From Stomorhina lunata (Eukaryota > Arthropoda > Insecta > Diptera > Rhiniidae): 64,000 bases of DNA. The DNA lies in assembly GCA_933228675.1 (NCBI GenBank), contig OW121744.1:118071600-118135599 (forward strand), written 5' to 3'. The position numbers and the translations under genes were made by a program. The notes under the pieces are model-generated. The model saw nothing but the letters and a program-made list of their open reading frames with translations, was not told the DNA's origin and searched no databases. Shown piece after piece: positions 23,918 to 35,704 of this stretch; the stretch's first letter is position 1, and every line of letters begins with the position of its first letter.

Positions 23918-26900
23918 TGATTAAATATAAAAAAAACTGAATGACTTTGCTATTGTATGAGTAGAATCATTTTGTTACAAACAATTTAAGCTTTACTTGT
24001 TAACTTAACTTTAAGTCAAAGCTAAACATGTTACTAAGCCCTTAGGAATGAGTCTGTTGTAAATTACTCGCTTTAAATCTTACAAATAAGAATTTTTGTC
24101 ACTCATACGCCCTGATGCACATTTTAATTTAGTTAAAATCTTGGAATGACTTTACACTAAATAATACAACAACAAAAAAGAGCAACAATAAAGCAAAATA
24201 GTAACAAGATTTTTTCTATACACTTACAACCTTTCTTCCAGAATATAGTACAAAAGAAACTCTACCTTTTCTGAAGAGTTTTCCAAGGCATTAAACTGTT
24301 TTTTAGTTATCGTGGTAAGGAAATTCTACAGATAAACTTTAGTTAACATTGAGTTTACTCCCTTCTAGAGCGGGGAATGCACTTTGTTATATACGTTTGA
24401 ATATGTGATGTACTACATTTATGTATATGTTATATTTTTTATGTGTTTTAGTGTCATGTCAGGATATTTTATTAAGTTGAAATAGACGACTTAAATAAAT
24501 CCCTGTCTTGTATTCATGAGAATGCGGGTCTTAGAGAAAATCGGCAACAAAAAGTCGTTTTAGTTTTTTTGCTTAAGTTTTTTGTTTAAATTCATTTATT
24601 TAACTGTTAACTGCTTTCATATGTGTATTGCTTCGTCTTACATTTTATGTGCACTACTACTCATTTATACATCTACTCAACTTAACTTATGTCTGTGTCT
24701 TTCATTTTTTTCCTTCATTTTCTTACTCCTTTAAGTCATCAGAGTGTAAGTGATGTTTATTTTTTGTAGTTGTATGTTTTAGTAGGGAGATCTTCTTATA
24801 GTTTTATTTATTGTAATAAAAACCTGCAGTTTCTGAGAACTGTATATTTAGTGTCAAAAACTGGGCAAGAAATTAGTCACTTCTTTGTTTGAAATCATTG
24901 GAAGATAATGGTAAGTAAGAAAACTGATTCTAGGCTATTGAAAAGTCAAATAACAGAGACTTGTTGAAATGATTTCGGAGAGCTTCTTCTCCTGAAAGCT
25001 GCAGGGTGGTTGTATCTGTCCTAAACATATAAATGTGTGAGTCTTAAGATGCACATATACATCTTTGTTTTGTTTATTATTCCATACATTTTATGTTGAT
25101 TAATTGTTTCATTTTAATTTAAATTGCAACTTTTACAACTCTGTATCAAAATGGAAAAGGGGTTTTATTGCTTTTTTCTTAGCATTTTCTTAGTGTTGTC
25201 ATGTGTTATATATGTGTATAGTATAAATGTGAAGTTTGTAATTTTTTCAATTGTAATTAAAAGAGATGATTTTTAAACAAAGAGCATATGTGATGTATAA
25301 TATTTTTCATTTTCTAGAAAATAAAGTGATTTGAAAATAGTAGCATTAAATTTGAAATGTTTTTAAAATATTTCTCTACATTTTAAAATCTAACATTTAT
25401 CGCAAAATTTTAAAGAATTTTTATTTAAGTTGAATAATTTCTATCAAAGAAATTCTAAAGACATTAAATTCATTCACTTCCTTAAAGCGTCTTGATTATT
25501 ACAACGACATGATAAATTTATAAAATGATTATAACTCATAGTGAATTATATAAAAAGTAGGTCAAAATTTACTTTTAACTCCATAACATATATTCAGTCT
25601 ATTTATTAAATAGATGTAGCCAATCGAATTTGGCTCATTTTCGGCCCAGTTTGTCTGCAGCAAAAATTTATGTATAAATCACCGCAATAATTTTTTCCAT
25701 ACTAAGCCTCCCCCTTAAAAATAAATGATTTGTCTAGGATAATTGTTATTTGGTTTTTATTATATTCATATCGTGCTATATTTTTATATATTAATAAATT
25801 GTTTTTACTCCCCTTTTTAAGTAGATTTGAAAACATTTTTTTTGTATATAATCCCAAAACGAAACGTATAATAAATGTGGAGCAAAATAACTGGTCATAA
25901 AGTAAATGACTTTTATCTTTATTTCTATATTAAAAAAAAACATTGGCTTTTTGGGGAGGTTGGACGGTTGCAGCTACCACTAAAAGTAACGAGCAAAAGT
26001 TAAAACAAATTGCAGACAAAAAGTTGAAAAAAAAAACAATCATATTAATATGTTGGCATAAAAAGTAACACCCACACTTATGAAATAATTTTCTATGGTA
26101 ATATTTAACAGAAGACAAAAAAAAAGAAAGAAATTATTTTTACTACTGGAAAGTCAAAATAATAAAGCAATACTTACATTTTAGCCGCAAAGTGATTAAA
26201 AACGGAAGTGTGTCAGAGGGAGGAAAATGAAAGAAACATGAACACATACATTTATACATGCCAAAGGAATTTAGGAGAAGAAAAATAATTATAACCTCAA
26301 ATTTGTCTAATTTTTCTTTTAGCAATAAGAATACATAAGTTCTTTAATTTAGAGTAAAAAGAGATTCTGTTTTATATATTACGAGTATATTTATGTTATA
26401 ATGGTTTTGGTTTCTCACACCTTCACTTATAAATACATGAACAGCATCTGTATATATATGTGTATATGCATGGGAGTTATATTCATAGATAAATGAAAAA
26501 CGATCTACTTTCTCATATAAGTTAAAAAAAACCAGAATTATTTTTGGCTTTTTCCAATTTTTCTTTTGTAAAACCCATTTTTATTATTTTCAATTTGTTT
26601 TAAACAAATAGTCATGCATTATTCTTTTTCATAATCCCTTAGTCTCTACAACAAATAAGTAAGTATTTAAAACTTGTTGAAAAAGTTTACAATCGAACAA
26701 TAAAAATGAAAATAAAAAGGTATTAAAGAAGCTTAAATCATATAAAGAATAATCCATAGCTCTTATTGAATATTATTTGGTTAGATAAATACGAGTTTTT
26801 AAAGGCTAGATATTCCTAGATATTTAATTCTTATGTTTCTTACCGGAAACATCAAAGTGTAGTTATCATAGACAGTCGTTATTGCCCAATAAAGCAATCT

Positions 26901-27442
26901 GTTTGATTTTAAACTCACCAAATTTTTTTAGCTTTAAAATAGCTTCTTTTTGGAATACTATATTTCTTTTCTATATCCCCTTTTGTTTCATAGATAAAGT
27001 CTTCTTTTTAACAGTTTTTCATCTATTTGTTCCCTTGTTATAAATTTGTGTTTTAACATTTTTCATTTGCATATTTTTTTTACTGGCTTTTTAATATTTA
27101 AATATTTGCAAAAGAAAAAAAGTTCAAATAAAATAAACCAAAATACCTTTACACCCTCTAAATGGTTTTTGAACAAAAAGGAACTCTATCAAAACATAAC
27201 TCTTTTCGCAGAAAGTGTCTATTAGTGATTTATGTAAAATAATTTTGAAATATTTATTTACCACTTTGTTTTCTTTAATAGAGTAAAAAGGAAAATATTT
27301 AACATGCTTTTGTATACATTTTCAATGAGTTCTGATAATAAAACGTTTTGCATAAAAGCAAAAATATTTAATTTAAATCAGATGTAGCTCACTTCCGGTT
27401 CATTTCCATTTCTGTTCTTGTTTATTTCTAGGTTGAGAAAAA
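23918..27442. other. AT-rich intergenic DNA, no gene seen
   Basis: About 3.5 kb without a supportable gene. Small minus-strand frames at 25930-26118 and 26143-26325 have no domains. Confidence 0.4.
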
Positions 27443-27616
27443 TACTCTATAATATAAAGATGTTGCACTTCCATATATTGATTTGCCGTATGGTCATTTT
27501 GAGGCCCTATTTTGAGGCTCTATGCTCCACTGGGAGTCAGAAGAGTCAGGGATTTTTCAAAATGGCCATCATTTTGAAAAATCCCAAAAAATAGAGTATA
27601 CCACTTTTACTCTAAT
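27443..27616. repeat. Short dispersed repeat flanked by ACTCTA
   Basis: It starts ACTCTATAATATAAAGATGT and ends ACCACTTTTACTCTAAT. The reverse complement of 58738-58837 matches both ends and the internal phrase TGATTTGCCGTATGGTC. This copy carries about 70 extra internal bases, including a 16-bp-arm hairpin GGGATTTTTCAAAATG / CATTTTGAAAAATCCC (27548-27584). ACTCTA at both borders of both copies suggests these are true element ends. Confidence 0.65.
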
Positions 27617-27739
27617 TTGAAAACAACTTTTGAAAATAATTATCCAATGAGAGAAAGCCAAGGCACACACACGTGCTCTTGAAATGTATGTTTGTTTGTG
27701 CGTGTTTGGGTGTTTCATTGTTTAATTTCACAAACAAGT

Positions 27740-28545
27740 AAGAAAGTGCCCAACCATACGATACCCTTCACCACTAAGGCCAAAGGTGCTTTTTTCCCTG
27801 TATAAAGACAAATATTTGCTAAATTTTGCCATCATACAAACATTTTCCCAAAACTTATATATTTAAGCTGATTTGGACTTATATGAGAGCTAGGGTCAAA
27901 TGTGGACTGATTATTTCAAAATTTGGCAAATTGATTACAGTTTTTATAAAAATTATGTATGCAAAAAATAATATCAAAATTCTCATTATCTTTAGATTTA
28001 GGAGCGTTTTAATGATATTTGTCTTATTTAGTGTGTTTTGGTAGAAAAGTTTGTATGGGAGCTATGGTAAAATGTAAACCGATTTCAACAAAATTTGGTA
28101 CAGTGATTTTGGTTTACATAAGCAGTATTTGTTTCAAATTTTATAAAAAATATTGATATTTGTCGCCAAAATATCAATTCCGGAAAGTGGGAGGTACTTT
28201 AAAAAATGCAACGATTTTGACGAATTTCAAAAGCCATTATTGATATTTGTCGCCAAAATATCAATTCTGGGAGGTACCATAAATAATGCAATGATTTTAA
28301 AGAATTTCAATAGCCATCAAAACTATCAAAAAAATTATCTGTGCAAAATTTCATCAAATAATTTTTAAAATTGAGACCTATACTTTGATTATATGGGAGT
28401 CCAGCCAGACGGACGGACTCAGAAAGTGGTTCTAAGCCCATTTGTATACTAAAAATTGGGTCTAAGACAAATATTTCTATGCGTTACATACATCAGCACA
28501 AACTTATAATACCCTTTCCGCCTATGGTGGTAAAGGGTATAAAAA
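27740..28545. mobile_element. Dispersed element with terminal ATACCC hairpin
   Basis: It opens with CGATACCCTTCACCACTAAGG and closes with the hairpin ATACCCTTTCCGCC / GGTGGTAAAGGGTAT (28509-28540). Inside it has the phrases TATGGGAGCTATGGT, AAACCGATTTC and AGACGGACGGACTC found in the 8.3-11.7 kb and 54.7-55.9 kb elements. An internal pair of direct repeats carries TTGATATTTGTCGCC at about 28150 and 28235. No coding frame is seen. Confidence 0.7.
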
Positions 28546-28569
28546 TGTTTGAAGTGCAATATCAATATA

Positions 28570-29010
28570 ATAGTCTTTGGTTTAGGTCTTGACTTAGGTC
28601 TTTATATTATTTTGCCTTTGGTTTAGGTCTATACTTAACTTAAAATTCGGTTATGAGTTCAGTTCTAGGTTTCGGTTATGGGTTCAGTTCTAGAAATGTT
28701 CAAGATTCACTTTTGGATCTACTTTTGAGCATTAAATTAAATTCAAAATTCAGTTCTAAGTTTAGTTATTATTCACTTCCGGTTAATTTCATTTACTTAT
28801 ATGTTCAGCTCAAGGTTTAGTTTTTGGTTCAGTTCCAGGTTAAGTTTCTGATTCAAATTTCAGTTTAGCTCTAAGTTGATTTCTATATTTACTTCTAAGA
28901 TAAGTTGTAGATTTAATTCTGCTTATATTTAGATATAATTTAATACTTTATTCAAGATTTAATTCTAGATTCAGTTCTTGGTTTTAATTTACCTTCAGTT
29001 CTAGTCATGT
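28570..29010. repeat. Degenerate minisatellite, TTCAGTTCTAGGTT-like
   Basis: Imperfect short repeats of TTCAGTTCTAGGTT, TTCGGTTATGGG and TTTAGTTCTAAG type fill this stretch, many copies with a period of roughly 12-14 bp. No gene. Confidence 0.6.
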
Positions 29011-29284
29011 TTTAATATTTTCTTGGAATTTTACCAATACATGTATGTCAATCAATTTTGGAAAACTGTTATTTTCAAAATAATTTTTCTCAAACTTTGA
29101 CATATAGTGAAAACTGTTTGTTTTTGCTTTTGTTTAGGCAGCATTTGCAGTTGATGTTATTATTGTGGTTGTTGCTATTTAAAGCTTTGTTTATTCAACC
29201 GTTTCCTGTTATTTACTCAGTACCTTCACACATATACATACATACGCATATTTATTTAAATTAGTTTAGTAGGGATATTACTTT

Positions 29285-29473
29285 TTAAATATTTTTGTTA
29301 AATATAAAAATTGTTATAATAGAAGATATAAAACCGGATGCGTATAAGTATGTATCGTATGGACTCCAAAACGGCTGGGCCGCTTCTTCATCACCAGTAA
29401 CAGTGCGATGTATAAATGACTTCTTTTTGTAGCGTTTTAGCAAAATATCTTTTTTGGGAACAAAATTCGACAT
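29285..29473 (-). pseudogene. Mariner-type transposase fragment
   Basis: The minus-strand frame contains LLKRYKKKSFIHRTVTGDEE at residues 11-30. This fits the conserved mariner stretch around the first catalytic aspartate (RK-FLHRIVTGDEKW), with D28 in the catalytic position. The downstream SPYDTYLYAS resembles the later SPDLAPSDYHLFAS region of mariners, which suggests an internal deletion joined the two parts. The remainder does not align and the terminal repeats are not obvious, so this is a dead relic. Assignment rests on motif recall, not on an alignment. Confidence 0.5.
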
Positions 29474-31049
29474 TATTTAAGAGATTGAAAATTATGTGGG
29501 AATATTTCTCAGCTGCTTTTTAAAATTTGTTTTTAGTTATCAATTTTAATAATGACAATTTTTTTAAAAATTTGTTATTACCCTAATGTAATTATTAATA
29601 TGCATGTGTTAAGTAAATTTAAAAGTATATTTGTTTTCTTTTTTTAAAACTCCTTCCACACTTTTTTACTAACTTACATTCTTGTAGTTTTTTGCAAGCC
29701 TTGGCTAAATTGAAACATACATATGTACTCGTGCTTACAAAATTTAAAAGTATAAATGTATGTGTGTATAATTCGTTTGTATGCTAAATACTAGTTTTGC
29801 TTTAAAACATTAAAAATAGTTGTTGGCCTGTTGGGCTGTGACGTTTTGTTGTTGTTAGTTTTATTTTCCTTGTATAAGTTTTTCCTTCGACATGTTTTCA
29901 CCTGTTTCCCTTTGCACCAAAAAGAAAAAAACAACAACAAAAACATATAGAAATATAACATAACCTCATGATGATGATGTTGTGGTTGAGCAGAGCTGTT
30001 GCATGTGTAGTTGTTTTTTAGTTAATAGAGTAAAAATATGTATGAAACAGCAAAAACAACTAAGTAGCCAAAGTTATATTTATACATAAATACATTTATA
30101 TACCCATGAACATATGGGCATTTCTATATAAATTTTTTTTTTGCAAAAGTCTTTGGTTATATTTAGTTATTTAAGAAATAAAAAATTTCAGGAAATAAAA
30201 ATAAATTTTAACTAAAATGTCTTCACTTTAAATGTGCATGATTATTCCATAAGACGAATTGCTCATATTTTGAAAAACTCTACATAAATGTTTGCCTACT
30301 TGTATACAAATAATTTGTTGTTAATTTTTTTTTTTATTGTGAAGCTTTCACTTTGACATTCAATGTGCAGAAAATGCTTTTGCCAACGGCACAGTGAAGC
30401 TAAAAAACAAAGCAAATAAAACTACATATTTTCCTACATTTATATATAAAACTATTTTACACACAGACATACATTCAAACTGTAGTAGAAATAACTATAT
30501 AAATAAATATATAATATGTTTTTTAATTCTTTGTAGCTTTTATTTGCAGTAAAGGTAACCTTTACTTTTTTTTAGCTTATTTTTCGTCATGTTTTTTTAG
30601 TTTTTCGTTTGGCCAAAATGAAAAGGCCTTTTTGTTTATACATTTGTTTGTTTGTGTGAGTGCAAGTAGTGGTGTGTACTTTGTTTTTGTTCTTTTCTGC
30701 CATTTAGTGGCAACACTAGTTTTTGTATGTTTGTTTTATAAGATTTTTTGCTGGTACTTTTTGTAAAAACTTTATGAAAAAAACCGCGTAAAACAAAAAG
30801 TCTTTTTGCGTGGTTTATGCAGAAACAAAAACTTTGAAAAATGGGGCGTTTTGTATGCGAGTTTTCTAAAAAAAATAGCTACCAAAATTAGGCCAATTGG
30901 TTTGTTAATAAATGAGCATAAAAATGTAGATTTTAAAAAGGAAAATGTTTTATAAAAACATGCCGCCAAAAGGCTACAAAGAAACTAAAAGTTTCATTAA
31001 ATTACGAGTGGATATAGAAGTACTAATTATAACACCATTACGTATGAGT
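29474..31049. other. AT-rich intergenic DNA left of the hAT element
   Basis: No gene or clear repeat is seen beyond short homopolymer and CA/TA runs. The frame at 30772-30969 (minus) has no domain. Confidence 0.4.
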
Positions 31050-31394
31050 CAGAGAACTTCACTTGCTGATTAAAAAACATTCAACAATAACAAAGGCACA
31101 AAAAACTTGTCTTTTATTTGTAAAAGATCAAACTTGCCTACACACACTCTTTTGCTGTTCATTTTAAAGCAATCGAACATATTTCCCTTCATTGAAAATG
31201 ATTTTCTTTAAACTGGGAGTGAATGAATTAATCAAACTTGTTCGAACTTGTATACATGTTGTTCATTTTAAGGCAATCGAACAACTCGCAATTTGATAAA
31301 CATTGAAATGCAAAAAGCAAGAAATCATTGTGTATGAATTTGTTCAAAGGCAAGATTTTTTTTTTTAATTTTAGTTTACAGTGGTTTTTGATGT

Positions 31395-31589
31395 CTATTC
31401 GTATTGTCTAGACAAAATAGGTAATTTTTGTAAGAAAATGTTAATTCTGTTTGCAATTTGATCTTGCAAGTAATATTTATTATTACTATCGTCAGCTAAA
31501 ACGCAATCCGCCCTATCTAAGAATTTAAAAATTTTACAGGAGAAGCAAAAAATTCTATCAGTCAGCATGCTAGTAAAAACCGTTAGCAC
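31395..31589 (-). pseudogene. Fragment resembling a second hAT transposase (TTF-type zinc finger)
   Basis: The frame includes DRIFCFSCKIFKFLDRADC, which fits the start of the TTF-type zinc finger (x-x-FCF-C-K-LF) found in ZMYM1/DUF4371-like hAT transposases. It sits in the non-coding left flank of the Hermes-like element and is out of place there, so it looks like a nested remnant. Its outer limits are unclear. GTTAGCACCTGGGTCTCCCG just to the right (31582-31601) could be one end. The match is short and could be chance. Confidence 0.35.
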
Positions 31590-32221
31590 CTGGGTCTCCC
31601 GCTAGTGTTGTCAAATATTCAACATATTTAAAAACCAGGTTTAGAATAATTCGAAAAATAGCTATTTTTGAGAAACCTTTTGTTTAATTTTTTCAATAAT
31701 AAAGCATTTAATAAAAAAACAAACAAAAAAATTTATTACAATTTCTTAACTATTAATTCAGTAAATAACATAAGGGTATATATAAAAACGTGAGATCATA
31801 TCAAAAATAAAAAAATAATTCTAAATTCATACATATCTTGGTTTAGTAAGGTTTCTTTTACACATTCATTAAAAAATGTATTTAATTAATTCTTTTAAAT
31901 TTCATTTCATACGAAAACTGCAATATATTAATTTAATAATAAAAAATTAAAAATCAATTCAAACTACGCCATTTCCAGTTGAAATTGGGAAATACAAACT
32001 GATATTGAGAAAATAAAATTTGAAAATGAGAAAAATAAATTAAAAAAATTCAAAGTGAAAAAAATTTAAATTTAAAAATAGGTTTTTCGATTTGTATTTT
32101 CTCAGCTTCAACATGAAATGGTGTATAAATGTGTTTTCAAAATTATGATTATCAAAAAAAGTAACAACTTAAAAATGTTATTCTTTTAATTTTAATTAAT
32201 AATAAGGCAATTTGATATCTA

Positions 32222-34072
32222 CTAAGTTTCAAAATTTTTAAAATATGAATTAAGGAATAGTAAGCTATTTACAGATTTTGGTCCTAGACGGCTTCTCTTT
32301 TCCGTAATAACATTTCCAGCCAATGAAAATGCTCTTTCTGCTGCTGCACTGCTAGCAGGAATAGCATGAATTTGCAGTGCAATTTTTGAGAGGTTTGGAA
32401 AAGACTTTTCTCTTGATTTCCACCATCTGATTATATCAAATTCTTCACTGAGTATAACATTTTGACTGCAGTACAATTCAATTTCTTCTGCAGGAGAATT
32501 AGTACTGCAAAAGTTATGGTTTGGAATCAATTCAGAAAAAAAGAAGTTAATATCTTTTTGGAATTTGGAGGGAGTTGAAGTTTCTATGTCTCTTGAAACG
32601 CTATTCTCTACAATGGAAAATTGCGTAATAGATTCGGGGGTAGATGGAATTTCAGTTATAGAATGCGTTGATGTTGATGGCAATGACAATGCATTGTTGT
32701 TAATTAAAGAAATGCAAAAATTTTTAATTTCATGCAAATCGACATGTTGAAATTTGTTAGCAGGCGGATATAAAAAAAATGCTGTTTTATGCCATAAACT
32801 TATGTTTGCTAACCAAATTTTGTCGATATTGCTAATAATATTTTCCTTTAATGAAACTATGGCACTTACATCTGTAGTCCTAGGAACACATAGTTTTTTG
32901 ACTTTTTGAATAGACGGTATGACATAATATAATGAGGGGGAGCTGCATAGTTGCAATTTTTGAAATATGGTATCAAAATCATCGCACAAATCCACTAATT
33001 CTTTGAGGGTTGAAATACTAATTAGTAATAATCGCTGACTTTCTTCCTTCTCTTTCAATATTTCATTTATATGGTACCAGTTATCTACTATAGATTTAAA
33101 CATCGTGAAATTTGAATTCCAGCGGGTGGGGCATTCATTTTTCAACGATGTTGGTAGTTGGTGCTGCAGGTTGGCTTTTTTAAAATACTTTACAATTTTC
33201 TTACAGGCCTCTATTAATTCTTTTAACTCATCTGTTTCTTTAAAAGAGCGGTCTAAAACATTCGCAAATAGGTGGCTGCTGCAATTAAGTCGTACATTAT
33301 TTTCTAGTGCTTTAATAACGTTCGATCCTCTATCCGTTATAAATTTTATTTCATCTATATTGTTAATACCAAATTCCTCAAATAAACTGTGCAGTTTGCT
33401 TCTAATATTGGCACCCGTCGATCTTTCGAAATCCATTGATTTCAGCCCCAAAATAATGTCATAAAATTTGAAATTTTTTTGGTAGTGAAAAGTTACTCCC
33501 AAAAAATGTCTGTGTACAAAATTATCTGTCCAAAGATCAATTGTTGCAGATGCGCCTCCGCTTTGAACTGCTTCAGATATCTCGTCCTTGATTTCTAATT
33601 TCTTTTCATCAGCGAACTTCTGCGTATTACGGGAAAGTGTTATCGCGCTAGGAAGCAAATCTTCAATATCAACTTGTTCTCCGTACTTAGCGCCAACATT
33701 AATTAGAAACTTTGCCATTTTCATGAAACCAGAACCACTGATAGCAGAAAAAGGCTGACAGTCCTCACTTACCCATTCTACACAGATCTTATCAGCCGCT
33801 TTTTTGTCCTCTACTACAACTCTTTTCAAAACAGTCGGCTCTTTCAGCAATTGACAACATTTATGGCGGCTCAAATTTGATGTTTGTTTTGGCATATACT
33901 TTAAAACGTTGGAGCATTTTCTGCAATATAAAAATCCCTCCAGTACTTGCTCGTTCTCCTTAATAATATCGCATAATATGGTCCACATTACACTCTTTCC
34001 TTTACGACGCGGCGACAATGAGTAAACGTTACTGTGAATTTGGCTTATAATAACATTTTTTTCATCTGCCAT
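32222..34072 (-). CDS. hAT transposase, Hermes/hobo type, apparently intact
   Basis: A single 616-residue open frame, close to the roughly 612 residues of Hermes. It catalyses cut-and-paste transposition and acts in the nucleus. A BED-type zinc finger spans about 30-73 (C50, C53, H70, C72/C73). The RNase H-like core has the acidic triad D179 (in ATIDLWTDN), D247 (in KFITDRGSN) and E579 (in SSAAAERAFSLAGN). The CxxH motif C264-H267 and the tryptophan of CPTRWNS (W318) are also present. These sit one residue before, or a few after, the equivalent Hermes positions. The hAT C-terminal dimerisation region is present (about 530-612). The first ATG gives an N-terminus that aligns in register with Hermes (SPRRKG-x-MW). 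There is no internal stop or frameshift, so activity is plausible; Lucilia Hermit is another close candidate relative. Confidence 0.95.
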   Translation of the reverse strand: MADEKNVIISQIHSNVYSLSPRRKGKSVMWTILCDIIKENEQVLEGFLYCRKCSNVLKYMPKQTSNLSRHKCCQLLKEPTVLKRVVVEDKKAADKICVEWVSEDCQPFSAISGSGFMKMAKFLINVGAKYGEQVDIEDLLPSAITLSRNTQKFADEKKLEIKDEISEAVQSGGASATIDLWTDNFVHRHFLGVTFHYQKNFKFYDIILGLKSMDFERSTGANIRSKLHSLFEEFGINNIDEIKFITDRGSNVIKALENNVRLNCSSHLFANVLDRSFKETDELKELIEACKKIVKYFKKANLQHQLPTSLKNECPTRWNSNFTMFKSIVDNWYHINEILKEKEESQRLLLISISTLKELVDLCDDFDTIFQKLQLCSSPSLYYVIPSIQKVKKLCVPRTTDVSAIVSLKENIISNIDKIWLANISLWHKTAFFLYPPANKFQHVDLHEIKNFCISLINNNALSLPSTSTHSITEIPSTPESITQFSIVENSVSRDIETSTPSKFQKDINFFFSELIPNHNFCSTNSPAEEIELYCSQNVILSEEFDIIRWWKSREKSFPNLSKIALQIHAIPASSAAAERAFSLAGNVITEKRSRLGPKSVNSLLFLNSYFKNFET

Positions 34073-34296
34073 ATTTGTATGTGTTTCACGGCGTATGCAA
34101 TTAAACTAAATTTGATTCAATAATCGGGCACGTGACAATAAAAAACAAACAAAAGACAAACTCCTTTTTGCAAATGATCAAACTTGTCCACGCACTCTCA
34201 TTTGTTTCAAATGAAAACAATTTTATGTGTTTGTTGCAATTTTTTTTATTTCAACTGTACTTTGTTTCGAATTTTATTTGAGTTGTGTATGGCATA

Positions 34297-34738
34297 CAGC
34301 GTTACCGCTGACAAATTTGAAAAAGTCGCAAAAAAAGTCGCTTTTTAAAAAAAAAGTCGCACTACGCACAAAAAACAAAAATAAAATAACAGTTCATACC
34401 AAAATATTATTTTAAATGTATAATAGAGTCTCCCAAAATATTGAAAGTCATTTTACAGAAAGACGTACCCCTAAAATTGTTTACATCTGACCCTTATAAT
34501 CCAAATACAAATATATTCTAAGTAGAAAATTTTTTTTAAAACTTGAAAAAACCCTTTATTTTTCCCATGTACATAATTTGAGATATTTAAATATGGGCTA
34601 AAAGTAAAAATTTTAAATAATTTTGTAAAAAGGAATCAAAAGTCGCAAAAAAGGGTCATGGAAGAAAAGTCGCAGGTTTCGTCGCAGGCCCTTGAAAAAG
34701 TCGCAAAATGCGACTTTAATCGCATAACGGTAACGCTG
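34297..34738. mobile_element. 442-bp hAT-type MITE nested in the Hermes-like element
   Basis: Terminal inverted repeats CAGCGTTACCG (left) and CGGTAACGCTG (right) are flanked by a perfect 8-bp direct duplication ATGGCATA (34289-34296 and 34739-34746), the hAT signature. No coding capacity. Subterminal AAAGTCGCA motifs occur about three times near the left end and about five times near the right, mostly in the same orientation. It lies about 225 bp upstream of the transposase ATG and so may interrupt its promoter or leader. The intact target duplication suggests a fairly recent insertion. Confidence 0.93.
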
Positions 34739-35704
34739 ATGGCATAGACGACCAAAGAGAGGAATGTGATTGTTGTTGTAAGCGAAAGAGAGTATACACT
34801 GGCAGAAGCGCGAATCAATATCACAATATATGCTCTATTCAATTATACAATTAGAATGTTATATAATTGTTATATAATATATATAATAATTATACATACA
34901 CATTTTTCTCTACTACGTCAATTAAAAAGTTACCAAACTAATAAAAAAAAATCTTATAAACCACTGTGCATTTTCCAATGCGTATTCCTTCTAATTTTGC
35001 CTTTGATAAACAAATTCAAAATGATGAAAAATTCAAATAAGCTCACTTATCAATGTTGAATTGTAAATGTTGTTTGTATTGTTGGCATATTATATTGCTC
35101 AATTCATATAGACGTTCGGTTCAAACATGTTGTGTGTGTTAATGAGAATAAGATCGTTTGGACACGATGAATTTACTGCAAGCCCTTCTCTTGCCTGTGC
35201 GAACTTGTTCATAAAATGCTTTTGTTAATTATTCACAAAATCAGAATTTGATTGTACACTAGAATGAATATGATTTTTAATCACGTTGAATTTTTCTTTA
35301 TTCTTTAAAATGAACAAAAATTTTTGTGCTGAATGAAATCAAGAAATCCCGTGATTTTGAAGTTCTCTGATTCAAAGCTAAATAAATAATACTCATACGC
35401 ATAGTTTGAATATGAGGGGACGTTTAAATATTTGTGGACTGCTAATAATTATTTGGTAATTAAATGAAATAAAGTACAGTTGTTTGTTTTTAGACATATA
35501 ACAATATTTTAATTAATTTGAATACATTCATAAAGAGATTTTTTCTCATTGGAATTATTAAGCAAATGCAAGAATTACATATGGCCTTTGCTTAATAATT
35601 CCATTTGTCTTTAATTAATATATTTTCATATAAAAAAATCAATGTACAAGTCTCAACTCTAAACGGAATGATGAATGATGAAATTCAACACAAGTCTATT
35701 AACT

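Larger units (their letters stand above)
31050..35369 (-). mobile_element. Hermes/hobo-like hAT transposon, 4.3 kb
   Basis: The ends carry a 12-bp perfect terminal inverted repeat CAGAGAACTTCA (left 31050-31061, right 35358-35369 as TGAAGTTCTCTG), the hobo/Hermes type of end. The transposase gene lies inside on the minus strand. The 8-bp flanks GTATGAGT and ATTCAAAG do not match, so a target duplication cannot be shown. At 4320 bp it is longer than Hermes (about 2.7 kb), partly because of a nested MITE (34297-34738) and probably a second hAT fragment (31395-31589). Two diverged direct copies of GATCAAACTTG-C-AC-CACTCT lie in its flanks, near 31127 and 34168. Confidence 0.8.

Noticed and set aside
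32565..33464. Plus-strand frames within the transposase gene
   Set aside because: They are antisense shadows of the hAT transposase frame.
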